NCBI RefSeq assembly: GCF_024580145.1
Contig: NZ_JANINI010000020.1
Coordinates: 1 to 38,047 of the forward strand
Reading direction: 5' to 3'
Source: Methyloversatilis sp. XJ19-49
GTDB lineage: Bacteria; Pseudomonadota; Gammaproteobacteria; Burkholderiales; Rhodocyclaceae
DNA: 38,047 bases
In this document: positions 1 to 7,978 of the stretch, one piece after another
Position numbering within the stretch: the first letter of the stretch is position 1
How the letters are laid out: every line of letters begins with the position of its first letter
Program-made: the position numbers and the translations under genes
Notes under the pieces: model-generated
Database searches by the model: none
Seen by the model: the letters and a program-made list of their open reading frames with translations, nothing else
Told to the model about the DNA's origin: nothing

Positions 1-35
1 GGCTTGAAAGCATCGAGCCAGACGTTAACAGCCAT
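1..35 (-). CDS. Partial unrecognised CDS, N-terminus only
   Basis: An ATG at 33-35 on the minus strand opens a frame running off the left edge. It encodes MAVNVWLDAFK. An in-frame TAA lies three codons upstream, so this ATG is the first possible start. A GGAAG sits directly against the ATG, which is a poor spacing for a Shine-Dalgarno. The upstream stretch (about 55-100) is AT-rich compared with the rest of the window and could hold its promoter. Eleven codons are too few to assign a family; the call that this is a gene start at all is tentative. Confidence 0.35.
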   Translation of the reverse strand, partial: MAVNVWLDAFK

Positions 36-146
36 CTTCCGTGTTTACAACAACTTGCGTAAAAAAATTTATCTGACAGTGCTAACTGAACGGCATTAGG
101 GCGGAGCGGGGGTTTCGGCGAGCACTCCTCGCCGCCCGCAGAGCCG

Positions 147-205
147 GCCGGCCATGCAGGGCCGGCAGTGGATCGCCGCTCCCACAAAACCTTCGCCGCT
201 CCCAC
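147..205. repeat. REP-like repeat patch: hairpin plus two GTGGGAGCGGCGA copies
   Basis: Downstream of gluQ, the 13-mer TCGCCGCTCCCAC occurs twice with a 20-base period (173-185 and 193-205). On the minus strand it reads GTGGGAGCGGCGA, which resembles the head of the GTGGGAGCGGC-type repetitive extragenic palindromes known from Pseudomonas and relatives. Next to it is a perfect 7-bp hairpin, GCCGGCC (147-153) against GGCCGGC (160-166), with a 6-base loop. There is no T run, so it is not a standard terminator. The rest of 36-227 shows no gene I can support. Confidence 0.45.
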
Positions 206-227
206 GACGGCTGCCGCAGCGCGGAAG

Positions 228-1160
228 TCAGCGATCCTGTGCTTCGGGTCCGCCGGCGCACGACGCCAGCCGCCAGTGCCCGATCGCCCACGCGAGCAGG
301 GCGTCGCGACCGGCAGCGATGACTTCCGCAGGCGGCGCGTGATTGAGGAAGCGCAGCGCTTGCGCCAGATCCGGAACGGCGTTGGCGGCTTCGAGCGGTC
401 GGGCCAGCGTCTGCTTCGACAGCTTTTCACCGTGCGCATCCAGCACCAGCGGCACATGCGCGTAGCGTGGCCGCATCAGCCGTAGCGCCTGCTGCAGCAG
501 GATCTGGCGCGGCGTGGAACCCAGCAGGTCGGCGCCGCGCACCACATCGGTCACACCCTGCTCGGCGTCATCCACGACTACCGCCAGCTGATAGGCGCAG
601 AAACCGTCGGCGCGCCATAACACGAAGTCGCCTACATCCGCCGCGACGTCGATGGACTGCACACCGCAGATGGCATCTTCGAACGTGACCACACCGGGCG
701 GCACACGGAAGCGCCAGGCGCGCGGCGGGATGCCGATCCGGTCGCGACAGGTGCCCGGGTAGCGGCGCGTGCCGTCGAGCGACAGTGGCTGGAGCTCCAG
801 ATCGCGCCGGGTGCAGGCGCAGGCGAACGCCAGATCCTGTGCGATAAGTCGGTCGAGCGCTGCGCGGTAAAGGCGTGTGCGCAGGCTTTGCCACAACAGC
901 TCGCCATCCCAGTGCAGGCCGAGCGCGTCGAGTTGATGCAGGATGGTATCGGCAGCGGCCTTGCTGCACCGGGGTTCATCGACATCCTCGATGCGCAGCA
1001 ACCACTGGCCACCGTGCGCGCGGGCGTCCAGCCAGCTGGCGAGCGCCGCGACCAGCGAACCCTTGTGCAAGGGCCCGGTCGGACTGGGTGCGAAGCGGCC
1101 GACGTACGGCAGCTGCAACCCCACACGCAGAGCATCCGGGGCGCGACTATCGGCTACCAT
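228..1160 (-). CDS. gluQ: Glutamyl-Q tRNA(Asp) synthetase GluQRS
   Basis: 310 residues. It resembles the catalytic half of glutamyl-tRNA synthetase with no anticodon-binding domain. This family glutamylates the queuosine at position 34 of tRNA-Asp in the cytoplasm. The class I signature is [13 protein letters not shown] (residues 23-35) and the KMSKS equivalent is EKLSK (245-249). The zinc-site pattern of the family is visible as CAC (113-115) and YPGTC (134-138). The ATG at 1160 is used; a GTG at 1124 (residue 13) is a possible later start, since many homologues begin shortly before [11 protein letters not shown]. The gene is divergent from the thioredoxin gene, with 46 bases between starts. 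Identification is firm; the exact start is less so. Confidence 0.93.
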   Translation of the reverse strand: MVADSRAPDALRVGLQLPYVGRFAPSPTGPLHKGSLVAALASWLDARAHGGQWLLRIEDVDEPRCSKAAADTILHQLDALGLHWDGELLWQSLRTRLYRAALDRLIAQDLAFACACTRRDLELQPLSLDGTRRYPGTCRDRIGIPPRAWRFRVPPGVVTFEDAICGVQSIDVAADVGDFVLWRADGFCAYQLAVVVDDAEQGVTDVVRGADLLGSTPRQILLQQALRLMRPRYAHVPLVLDAHGEKLSKQTLARPLEAANAVPDLAQALRFLNHAPPAEVIAAGRDALLAWAIGHWRLASCAGGPEAQDR

Positions 1161-1206
1161 GCGCCGTCACCCGCAATCGCCCCACCACGACAGCCCAAGG
1201 ATAACC

Positions 1207-1584
1207 ATGGCCACCCTCGACCTCACCGCCGACACATTCAACACGACGATAGAAAACAATCCGTTCGTCCTCATCGATTTCTGGGCCTCGTGGTGCAGCC
1301 CTTGCCGCAATTTTGCCCCGGTGTTCGAAGCCGCGTCGGAGAAGTACCCGGACATCGTGTTCGCCAAGATCAATACCGAAGAGGAACAGGGCATCGCTGC
1401 TGAATTCGGCATCCGCTCGATTCCCACACTGCTGCTGTTCCGCGACCAGATCATCCTGTACTCGGAAGCCGGTGCCCTGCCCGCGATGCAGCTCGAACAG
1501 CTGATCGAACAGGCGCGCGCGCTGGACATGGACGCGGTCCGCGCCGAGATGGCGGAGACGGCGGCGAAGGAAGCGAAGGGCTGA
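1207..1584 (+). CDS. Thioredoxin-family protein with a CSPC active site
   Basis: 125 residues, the length of a single thioredoxin domain, with no signal peptide, so probably a cytoplasmic dithiol oxidoreductase. The active site is FWASWCSPC (C30, C33). The cis-proline loop GIRSIPT follows in the expected place. The usual thioredoxin dipeptide is GP; here it is SP, which in this family would be expected to alter redox potential. The Lys/Glu-rich C-terminal tail (EMAETAAKEAKG) extends a little past the fold. The start at 1207 follows an AAGGATAACC Shine-Dalgarno region. The gene is divergent from gluQ and convergent with the DUF3616 gene. It may be a co-chaperone-like thioredoxin rather than the main TrxA. 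Confidence 0.88.
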   Translation: MATLDLTADTFNTTIENNPFVLIDFWASWCSPCRNFAPVFEAASEKYPDIVFAKINTEEEQGIAAEFGIRSIPTLLLFRDQIILYSEAGALPAMQLEQLIEQARALDMDAVRAEMAETAAKEAKG

Positions 1585-1668
1585 AATCCGGTCCGTCTTC
1601 GCCGGCAGTCTTTTGCGGGCGCAAGCGCGTCGGTTCGCGTCCGTATTGCCGATGCATCAGCGCGGGCG

Positions 1669-2604
1669 TCATCGGGCGATTTTCAGCTGCCCGGGATCAA
1701 GCATCAGGTAGCGGGCACACTGGCCGGCCGAGTGGTCACCATCGTCGCTGACGATGATGATTTTCGGGCGGCTGTCGATGATGGCAGGGCAGATGCCCTC
1801 GGCACGTTCGAAGCCTGGCAAGCCGGCGACTTCGACGCGATGTGCGGGCTCGCCTAAAATGCCGCTCCAGAACCAGAGGCGGAAATGCGCTGTTCCGCCC
1901 GCCACCGGACCACTGCTGAGCAGGTAGCCACCCAGTGACGGAATGCGCGACAGGCTGCGCAGGCCGTCGCCATCGAGATCGAGGGTGATCAGCAACGGCG
2001 CAATGCGCGGAGGCGCCCCGGCGTCGAACATCTCCGCGGTGTTTTCCAAGCTTGCGATCAACGCCCGCCCGTCCAGCAGCGGGCTGCGGAAACCGATCAG
2101 CAGGGTCTGGCCATCCGGACCGAATTCCAGTGCCTCGATGTTCAAACCGCCTTCGCGCTTCACTTCGCGCTTTGCGGCAGCGGCTTCGAGCACCGGGTGA
2201 GCCGCCAGAAGCGCCGGTTTCAATCCCTTGACGACCCTGGGTGCGACCACCCGACCCGCCTCGATCCGGAAGCGGACCAGCTTGTCGCGCGACTTCCTTT
2301 CATCCCCCTCACCATCGCGCGAGTGCGACGTGACGGCGTGGATGTTTCCCGCGTTGTCGAGCGCGATACCTTCCAGATCATCCAGCTTCCAGAAATCGTC
2401 GCTGGAATCGAGCCATCCTTCGATCCAGCCGCGTCGCAGCGGTGTGCTGTCGACACCGCCGTCGGGCGCGATACCTACCAGACTGAACGGACGCTGCCTT
2501 TCATCTTCGAGCACCAGGAAGCGTCCGTCTTCCAGCTGCTGTATGGCAGACGGCTCGTGGATGCCGGTGAGCGGCAGAAATGCGGGCGTGTCTTGTGCAG
2601 TCAT
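1669..2604 (-). CDS. DUF3616 family protein
   Basis: 311 residues with no signal peptide and no membrane segment. The pattern of short repeats around DDLEGIALD (75-83), NIEALEFGPDGQTLLIGFR and FERAEGICPAI suggests a beta-propeller-like fold, as in the DUF3616 family, whose function is not established. Several acidic loops (DLEGIALD, DLDGDGLRSL) could bind metal, but that is inference. The ATG at 2604 is the natural start. The gene stands alone on the minus strand, convergent with the thioredoxin gene (84 bases apart) and downstream of the ychF terminator, so it needs its own promoter within 2605-2739; no convincing promoter was seen there. Confidence 0.75.
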   Translation of the reverse strand: MTAQDTPAFLPLTGIHEPSAIQQLEDGRFLVLEDERQRPFSLVGIAPDGGVDSTPLRRGWIEGWLDSSDDFWKLDDLEGIALDNAGNIHAVTSHSRDGEGDERKSRDKLVRFRIEAGRVVAPRVVKGLKPALLAAHPVLEAAAAKREVKREGGLNIEALEFGPDGQTLLIGFRSPLLDGRALIASLENTAEMFDAGAPPRIAPLLITLDLDGDGLRSLSRIPSLGGYLLSSGPVAGGTAHFRLWFWSGILGEPAHRVEVAGLPGFERAEGICPAIIDSRPKIIIVSDDGDHSAGQCARYLMLDPGQLKIAR

Positions 2605-2739
2605 GATTTCACGGCCTCCGGCGTCTTGGGGTCACATGAACGCGCGCGGAAGCGTCCGCTGGCGCACCGGACAATCAGGCACGATAGTCTTTCCAGGACA
2701 CTGCGTGTCGGGTGAGCGCCACGCAAGGCCGCAACAGAC

Positions 2740-2777
2740 GAAAACCCCCTGCAATCCTTCGGATACAGGGGGTTTTC
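2740..2777 (-). terminator. Rho-independent terminator after ychF
   Basis: A perfect 12-bp inverted repeat, GAAAACCCCCTG (2740-2751) against CAGGGGGTTTTC (2766-2777), with a loop that can pair further (ATCC/GGAT around TTC). Read on the minus strand the G/C stem ends in a TTTT tract. It lies 33 bases past the ychF stop and closes the rplY-pth-ychF run. The A/T flanks on both sides mean it might also work for transcripts from the other strand. Confidence 0.88.
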
Positions 2778-2809
2778 GCGTCTTGCAGGGCGTTGTGGTG
2801 GCGAGACCG

Positions 2810-3901
2810 TCAGACGTTGAACAGGAAGTTCAGCACGTCACCGTCCTTCACCACGTATTCCTTGCCTTCGGCGCGCATCTTGCCGGCTTCCTTCGCGCCG
2901 TGTTCCCCCTTGAACGCGATGAAGTCGTCAAAGGCAATGGTCTGGGCGCGGATGAAGCCACGTTCGAAGTCGGTATGGATGACACCCGCAGCCTGCGGTG
3001 CGGTGTCGCCCTTGTGGATGGTCCAGGCGCGCACTTCCTTGACGCCGGCGGTGAAGTAGGTCTGCAGTCCGAGCAGGTCGTAGCCAGCGCGGATCAGGCG
3101 GTTCAGGCCCGGCTCGTCCAGGCCGAGATCGCTGAGGAAGGCCATCTTGTCTGCGTCGTCCAGATCGGCCAGTTCGGCTTCGATCTTGGCGCACAGTGCG
3201 ACGACCGGGGCACCTTCCTTGGCTGCGTGCTCGCGCAGGCGGTCGAGGTAGGGATTATTCTGGAAACCGCCTTCGTCAACGTTGCCGACATACATCGCCG
3301 GCTTGAGCGTCATCAGGCACAGCGGTTTGAGCAACAGCTTTTCATCCTCGCTCAGTGCCAGCGTGCGCGCGGGGTTGCCGTCATTGAGGTGCGGCAACAT
3401 CTTTTCCAGCACAGCGCACAGCTTCTGCGCGTCCTTGTCGCCGGCACGCGCCTTCTTGGTATCACGGTTCAACGTGCGCTCGACCACAGCAAGGTCGGAC
3501 AGGCCAAGTTCCGTCACGATGGTTTCGATGTCGGCGATCGGGTCGACACGACCATTCACGTGCACGACATTTTCGTCGTCGAAGCAGCGCACGACATTCA
3601 CGATGGCATCGGTTTCACGGATGTTGGCCAGGAACTGGTTGCCCAGGCCTTCACCCTTGCTCGCACCGGCGACCAGACCGGCAATGTCCACGAACTCGAC
3701 GATGGCCGGCTGGATCTTCTGCGGCTTGACGATTTCCGACAGCGCGGCGAGCCGCGGATCCGGCACCTCGACGATGCCGACATTGGGCTCGATCGTGCAG
3801 AACGGGTAGTTCTCCGCTGCAATGCCGGCCTTGGTCAGCGCATTGAACAGGGTGGATTTGCCGACGTTGGGCAGACCGACGATGCCGCATTTGAGGCTCA
3901 T
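2810..3901 (-). CDS. ychF: Redox-regulated ATPase YchF (Obg family)
   Basis: 363 residues, the normal length. YchF/OLA1 proteins are TRAFAC P-loop enzymes that prefer ATP, bind ribosomes and influence stress responses. The P-loop is GLPNVGKST (9-17), followed by the Obg-like [10 protein letters not shown] switch region and [17 protein letters not shown] (G3). The G4 position is NVDE instead of NKxD, which is the hallmark that gives this subfamily ATP preference. A TGS-like domain is at the C-terminus ([16 protein letters not shown], then HTDFERGFI). The start overlaps the pth stop by four bases (ATGA), so the two are probably translationally coupled. Confidence 0.97.
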   Translation of the reverse strand: MSLKCGIVGLPNVGKSTLFNALTKAGIAAENYPFCTIEPNVGIVEVPDPRLAALSEIVKPQKIQPAIVEFVDIAGLVAGASKGEGLGNQFLANIRETDAIVNVVRCFDDENVVHVNGRVDPIADIETIVTELGLSDLAVVERTLNRDTKKARAGDKDAQKLCAVLEKMLPHLNDGNPARTLALSEDEKLLLKPLCLMTLKPAMYVGNVDEGGFQNNPYLDRLREHAAKEGAPVVALCAKIEAELADLDDADKMAFLSDLGLDEPGLNRLIRAGYDLLGLQTYFTAGVKEVRAWTIHKGDTAPQAAGVIHTDFERGFIRAQTIAFDDFIAFKGEHGAKEAGKMRAEGKEYVVKDGDVLNFLFNV

Positions 3902-4518
3902 GAGGGGGTTCCTTGTTTGGGCGGCTTTGCATTGAGCAGGGTGGACACGCGCGTCCAGTCACCGGCCGCGATCAGCGGCCAGGCGTCGAGTGCGCGCCCG
4001 ATGGCGGCATCGATGTCGCGCTGTTCGTCGGCGCGCGGCCGGTGCAGCACATAGTCGGCGACTTCCGCACCCGGCGCCAGCTGGCGCGGATGGCCGATGC
4101 CGATGCGCAGGCGCCAGTAATCGTGGGTGGCCAGATGGGCGCTGATGTCCTTCAAGCCGTTGTGCCCGCCGAGACCGCCGCCGAATTTCAGGCGCAGCTC
4201 ACCCGGCAATACGTCAAGTTCATCCTGTACGACCAGAATCTCGGCCGGTTCGATGCGGTAGAAGCGCGCGAGCGCGCCGACCGACTGGCCGGACCGGTTC
4301 ATGAAGGTCTGCGGCAACAGCAGCGTGATGCCGTCGGCACGCGAACTGCCGACAAGGCCGTTGAAGCGCGCTTCGCGATTCAACGTGATGCCGAGCTTGC
4401 GTGCCAGCTGCTCACAAAACCAAAACCCGGCGTTGTGCCGGGTTTCGGAATACTCCGGACCGGGATTGCCCAGTCCGACGACCAGCCGGGGCACGGCTTT
4501 GGCACCGTTCCCGGACAT
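3898..4518 (-). CDS. pth: Peptidyl-tRNA hydrolase
   Basis: 206 residues. Pth cleaves the ester bond of peptidyl-tRNAs that drop off ribosomes and recycles the tRNA. The conserved start [20 protein letters not shown] contains the family's Asn (N18) and catalytic His (H28). The second block, [17 protein letters not shown], holds the conserved Asp, and [12 protein letters not shown] is the substrate-groove loop. It lies 9 bases after rplY and overlaps ychF by 4 bases, the common rplY-pth-ychF order, linking ribosome function and tRNA recycling in one transcript. Confidence 0.97.
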   Translation of the reverse strand: MSGNGAKAVPRLVVGLGNPGPEYSETRHNAGFWFCEQLARKLGITLNREARFNGLVGSSRADGITLLLPQTFMNRSGQSVGALARFYRIEPAEILVVQDELDVLPGELRLKFGGGLGGHNGLKDISAHLATHDYWRLRIGIGHPRQLAPGAEVADYVLHRPRADEQRDIDAAIGRALDAWPLIAAGDWTRVSTLLNAKPPKQGTPS

Positions 4519-4527
4519 CGCTTGCGA

Positions 4528-5139
4528 TTACTTCTCGGCTTCGCCGTCGGTGGCGGCCGCTTCGTCGGACTTGGCGCCGCGCGGCAGCGTCAGCGTCACG
4601 ACGACCGGGTCAGTGCCGTGAACGATGATCTCGACGCCAGCCGGCAGCGGAATCTGCGACACGTGAACCGACTGACCGACCGACAGGCCGGACAGATCGA
4701 TTTCGAGATACTCCGGCAGCGCGCTGGGCAGGCACTTGATGTCGATTTCGTTCATCACGTGCGATACGACACCGCCCTGCATCTTCACGCCCGGTGCGTT
4801 CTCTGCGTTGATGAAGTGCAGCGGCACCTTGGTGTGCAGCTCGTGCGTCAGATCGACACGCTGGAAATCGACGTGCATGACCTGCTGGCGATAGGCGTGC
4901 ATCTGCGTGTCACGCAGCAGCACCGATTCCTTCTTGCCGCCGACATTGATGGTCAGCACCGACGCGTGGAACGCTTCCTTGCGCAGGGCGTGGAAGATTT
5001 CGTTGTGGTCGAGCGTGATCGGCAGCGCCGGTTCTGTGCCACCGTAGATGATGGCCGGCACTTGCGATGCGCGACGCAGGCGGCGGCTCGCTCCGGTGCC
5101 CTGTGCTTCGCGCGTGTTCGCGTTGAGTTCGATAGACAT
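4528..5139 (-). CDS. rplY: 50S ribosomal protein L25, long (CTC/TL5) form
   Basis: 203 residues: an N-terminal 5S-rRNA-binding L25 domain (about 1-95, beginning MSIELNANTREAQGTGASRR) followed by the CTC/TL5-type beta domain and an acidic, Ala-rich tail (KSDEAAATDGEAEK). The long two-domain form is the usual one outside Enterobacteria. It binds 5S rRNA at the central protuberance of the large subunit. It sits between prs and pth on the minus strand; a hairpin lies in the 68-base gap to prs. Confidence 0.96.
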   Translation of the reverse strand: MSIELNANTREAQGTGASRRLRRASQVPAIIYGGTEPALPITLDHNEIFHALRKEAFHASVLTINVGGKKESVLLRDTQMHAYRQQVMHVDFQRVDLTHELHTKVPLHFINAENAPGVKMQGGVVSHVMNEIDIKCLPSALPEYLEIDLSGLSVGQSVHVSQIPLPAGVEIIVHGTDPVVVTLTLPRGAKSDEAAATDGEAEK

Positions 5140-5158
5140 GATGACTCCAGGTAGATGA

Positions 5159-5180
5159 AGCCGCCCGCGACCAGGCGGCT
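5159..5180 (-). other. Hairpin between prs and rplY
   Basis: A 7-bp perfect inverted repeat, AGCCGCC (5159-5165) against GGCGGCT (5174-5180), with an 8-base loop, just upstream of the rplY ribosome-binding region. No T run follows on the minus strand, so it looks more like a leader structure or an RNA processing/attenuation site than a terminator. Function is inferred only from position. Confidence 0.35.
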
Positions 5181-5207
5181 GGGGTGTCCCGCTTCAGAGA
5201 ACGATGT

Positions 5208-6158
5208 TCATTCCATGAAAAGGGACGAAACGGATTCTTCGTTGCTGATGCGCAACAGGGTTTCGGCCAGCAGTTCGGCAATCGACACCACGCGGATCTT
5301 GCTGCAGGCCTGCGCGGCCGGCGACAGCGGAATGGTGTCTGTGACGACCAGCTGGTCGAGATCGGACTGTTCGATGCGGCTCACCGCCTCACCGGACAGC
5401 ACCGCGTGGGTGCAGTAGGCCAGCACGCCGGCCGCGCCATTTTCCTTCAGTGCCTGCGCCGCCTTGCACAGCGTGCCGGCGGTATCGACCATGTCATCCA
5501 TGATGACGCAGGTGCGGCCGGACACGTCGCCGATGATGTTCATCACTTCCGACACATTCGCCTTCGGGCGCCGCTTGTCGATGATGGCCAGATCGCATTC
5601 GAGGCGCTTGGCGAAGGCGCGCGCGCGCACCACACCGCCAACGTCGGGCGACACCGCCATCATGTTCGGATATTCCTTCTTCCAGATGTCGCCGAGCAGA
5701 ATCGGCGTGGCGTAGATGTTGTCTACCGGAATGTCGAAGAAACCCTGAATCTGGTCAGCGTGCAGATCTACGGTCAACAGACGTTGTACCCCCACGGCCT
5801 GCAGCATGTTGGCGACCACCTTGGCGGTGATCGGCACGCGCGCACTGCGCGGCCGACGGTCCTGCCGGGCGTAGCCGAAATAGGGCATGGCGGCCGTGAT
5901 GCGACCGGCCGAGGCACGCTTCAGGGCGTCGACCAGGATCACCAGTTCCATCAGGTTGTCGTTGGTCGGTGCGCCTGTCGGCTGCAGCACGAACACGTCC
6001 TTGCCGCGGACGTTTTCGAGAATTTCGACATTCACTTCGCCGTCGGAGAAACGCCCGACCTGGGCGCGTCCGAGCGACATGTTCAGCCGCTTGGCCACAT
6101 CCGCCGCCAGTTTCGGGTTGGCGTTGCCGGTAAAGATCATCAGGCTGTCGTAAGCCAT
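5208..6158 (-). CDS. prs: Ribose-phosphate pyrophosphokinase
   Basis: 316 residues, the standard length for bacterial class I PRPP synthetase. It makes PRPP from ribose 5-phosphate and ATP for nucleotide, His and Trp synthesis. Visible blocks are [12 protein letters not shown] at the N-terminus, [21 protein letters not shown] (ATP-binding flexible region), the ribose-phosphate loop [12 protein letters not shown], and [18 protein letters not shown]. The ATG at 6158 gives the family N-terminus; the frame stays open upstream but only into the tRNA leader. The gene is downstream of the tRNA-Gln gene with a terminator-like hairpin between them. Confidence 0.97.
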   Translation of the reverse strand: MAYDSLMIFTGNANPKLAADVAKRLNMSLGRAQVGRFSDGEVNVEILENVRGKDVFVLQPTGAPTNDNLMELVILVDALKRASAGRITAAMPYFGYARQDRRPRSARVPITAKVVANMLQAVGVQRLLTVDLHADQIQGFFDIPVDNIYATPILLGDIWKKEYPNMMAVSPDVGGVVRARAFAKRLECDLAIIDKRRPKANVSEVMNIIGDVSGRTCVIMDDMVDTAGTLCKAAQALKENGAAGVLAYCTHAVLSGEAVSRIEQSDLDQLVVTDTIPLSPAAQACSKIRVVSIAELLAETLLRISNEESVSSLFME

Positions 6159-6280
6159 GCTGCCTCGCGATACGTGGTGAAAGCTCAACTTTAGACCGGA
6201 CCGGCCGGCACTGCCCGCATCGGCAAGACCACCGATGCTCCGCGAACATCCAGCGGGCTCGTCAAAGCCCTGAAAACAAC

Positions 6281-6315
6281 TCGGGCAGACCCGCATGCGC
6301 TGCGAGTCTGCCCGA
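6281..6315 (-). terminator. Terminator/attenuator between tRNA-Gln and prs
   Basis: A 10-bp perfect stem, TCGGGCAGAC (6281-6290) against GTCTGCCCGA (6306-6315), with a 15-base loop. Read on the minus strand it begins 7 bases after the tRNA 3' end and is followed by the T-rich GTTGTTTTC. It probably ends most tRNA transcripts, with prs reached by read-through or from its own promoter in the remaining ~120-base leader. Confidence 0.75.
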
Positions 6316-6322
6316 TGCGATC

Positions 6323-6399
6323 TGGCTGAGGAGGAAGGATTCGAACCTTCGCATGCCGGAATCAAAATCCGGTGCCTTAACCAACTTGGCGACTCCCCA
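6323..6399 (-). tRNA. tRNA-Gln (anticodon UUG)
   Basis: 77 bases including an encoded CCA. The minus strand reads TGGGGAGTCGCCAAG at the 5' end and ends CTCCTCAGCCA; the acceptor stem pairs 7 bp with one G-U. The anticodon arm CCGGATTTTGATTCCGG shows anticodon TTG, which reads CAA/CAG. The D-loop (AGTTGGTTA) and T-arm (GGTTCGAATCC) are standard. It lies between ispE and prs, its conserved place in many betaproteobacteria. Confidence 0.97.
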
Positions 6400-6453
6400 A
6401 AACTGCTGCAACGCCTTTACGGCATCGCCCTTCAAAGCTGTACTGCGTCGTTC

Positions 6454-7374
6454 CTACTGCCCTGCCTTGTCGCCGGTCATTTGCCCGTGCAGCGGATGGA
6501 CATCAACGCCGCATGCGGCAAATCCAGACCAGCCCTCCGGCCAGCCCGCCGCCAATGTTGCCAGCACCTGTTCAGCTTGCCTCCATGTCGTGCAGTGTGC
6601 GAACACACAAGCACCCGACCCGGACATCCGCACATTCTGCTCGCCGACTTCCTCGCCGAGAAGCCGGATCGCCTGCGCCACCGCCGCGAATTTCGTCGCG
6701 GCTACGGGCTGCAGATCATTGCGACCAAAAAGTAGTTGCTGAGCAGCGGCCTCAGCAAAGTCCGCTATTTTGCAAGGTTCGGTATTTCGTGTCAATTCCG
6801 GCGCTGCGAAAATAAACGGGGTCGGCACCGACACGGCAGGCGCGACGACGACGTAGGCTGCCGCCGGCAGCGAGACCGCCTGCAGCCGTTCGCCGACGCC
6901 CTCGGCAAACGCAGATCGACCGAACACGAACACCGGCACATCGGCGCCCAACTGCAGCCCGAGCGCCTGCAGACGCTCCCGTCGAAGATCAAGTCGCCAA
7001 AGGTGATTCAGCGCGATCAGCACGGTGGCGGCATCCGAGCTGCCACCGCCCAGTCCGCCGCCCATCGGCAGGCGTTTGTCCAGTTCGATGTCCACCCCTT
7101 GAGTGCAGCCGGTTTCCGCCTGCAGAAGTCGCGCGGCGCGCACGCACAGATCATCTTCCGCGGCGACACCCTCCAGCGGCTTGACGCGGCGGACTTCGCC
7201 GTCGGTACGCGGCGCAAAGCGCAGTCGGTCGCCGAAATCGAGAAAGCGGAAAGCGGTCTGCAGCAGGTGGTAACCATCTGGCCGACGACCGATCACATGC
7301 AGGAACAGGTTGATCTTGGCCGGTGCATCGAGCCAGACGCCCCATTCGACTGCGTGGGTCTCGGCAACACTCAT
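6454..7374 (-). CDS. ispE: 4-diphosphocytidyl-2-C-methyl-D-erythritol kinase
   Basis: 306 residues, a GHMP kinase of the MEP isoprenoid pathway that phosphorylates the 2-hydroxyl of CDP-methylerythritol in the cytoplasm. The N-terminal PAKINLFLHVIGRRPDGYH holds the catalytic Lys (K20). The ATP-binding glycine loop is LPMGGGLGGGSSDAA (102-116), and GADVPVF (143-149) carries the catalytic Asp (D145). The third GHMP motif is MSGSGACVFA near the C-terminus. It starts 10 bases after the lolB stop and is followed by the tRNA-Gln gene. It is a little longer than the E. coli enzyme because of the C-terminal tail. Confidence 0.96.
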   Translation of the reverse strand: MSVAETHAVEWGVWLDAPAKINLFLHVIGRRPDGYHLLQTAFRFLDFGDRLRFAPRTDGEVRRVKPLEGVAAEDDLCVRAARLLQAETGCTQGVDIELDKRLPMGGGLGGGSSDAATVLIALNHLWRLDLRRERLQALGLQLGADVPVFVFGRSAFAEGVGERLQAVSLPAAAYVVVAPAVSVPTPFIFAAPELTRNTEPCKIADFAEAAAQQLLFGRNDLQPVAATKFAAVAQAIRLLGEEVGEQNVRMSGSGACVFAHCTTWRQAEQVLATLAAGWPEGWSGFAACGVDVHPLHGQMTGDKAGQ

Positions 7375-7384
7375 CGGGTGGCAC

Positions 7385-7978
7385 TCACTTCACCGGGCTC
7401 CATTCGTCGATCAGGAGCCGGAATGAATGCTCGCCGTCACTCGCTTCGATCAGTCGCGGCAGCGCGTCCGCACTGTCGTCTTCGTACTGGACGAACTCAA
7501 CCCGCCAGCCGCGTTCCGTCAGGGCGGCAATGCGACCGGCCCCGTCACGCGACATGACCGATGCACCGCCCGGCCGCCCGGTGACCCAGTAGGCGGCACC
7601 CGTCAGCGGGATGTCGGCCCCGAACGCGGCGCGCGCCAGTTCGTCCAGCGTGGCCGCACGGGTGACGCGCTGGCCGTCATCGATCAGACGAACGCCGCTG
7701 GCATCCCGCGTCAGTTGGGCGAGCACCTTGCCGAGCGGGCCATTGATCTGGAGTTCGTCGCGCTCCTGCGCGTGCTGCCAGTCGAGGCTGGCGGAGGCGG
7801 ACTGGTCGGGCCCCTTCACGACGAAACGCCCGCTGAGGAAAAACGCAGCGGCGCGTTCATCGCGCGCCATGCTGCGGATCAGCGCATGTTCATCGAGGCT
7901 GACAGGCGTCCGCGTGGCGCATGCCGACAGGGTCGCGGCGCACGCGGCAACGAGCACCATGCGAACCGCAGATCTCAC
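7385..7978 (-). CDS. lolB: Outer membrane lipoprotein receptor LolB
   Basis: 197 residues. LolB receives lipoproteins from LolA and inserts them in the outer membrane. The lipoprotein signal peptide ends in the lipobox LSAC with lipidated C20. Features such as ERAAAFFLSGRFVVKG, the ASLDWQHAQERDELQINGPLG block and DELARAAFGADIPLTGAAYWVTGRP match the family. The start is a GTG overlapping the stop of the TPR gene (GTGA); a later ATG at 7960 would remove the positively charged start of the signal peptide, so the GTG is preferred. It is coupled to the TPR lipoprotein upstream and ispE downstream. Confidence 0.92.
   Translation of the reverse strand: MRSAVRMVLVAACAATLSACATRTPVSLDEHALIRSMARDERAAAFFLSGRFVVKGPDQSASASLDWQHAQERDELQINGPLGKVLAQLTRDASGVRLIDDGQRVTRAATLDELARAAFGADIPLTGAAYWVTGRPGGASVMSRDGAGRIAALTERGWRVEFVQYEDDSADALPRLIEASDGEHSFRLLIDEWSPVK

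Noticed and set aside
2228-4054. A 608-codon plus-strand frame opposite DUF3616 and ychF.
   Set aside because: It is antisense to YchF, crosses the terminator, and is Ser/Arg-rich with no recognisable domain.
5159-5180. Hairpin between prs and rplY as a terminator.
   Set aside because: No T run follows, and rplY would lose its likely transcript; kept only as an unexplained hairpin.
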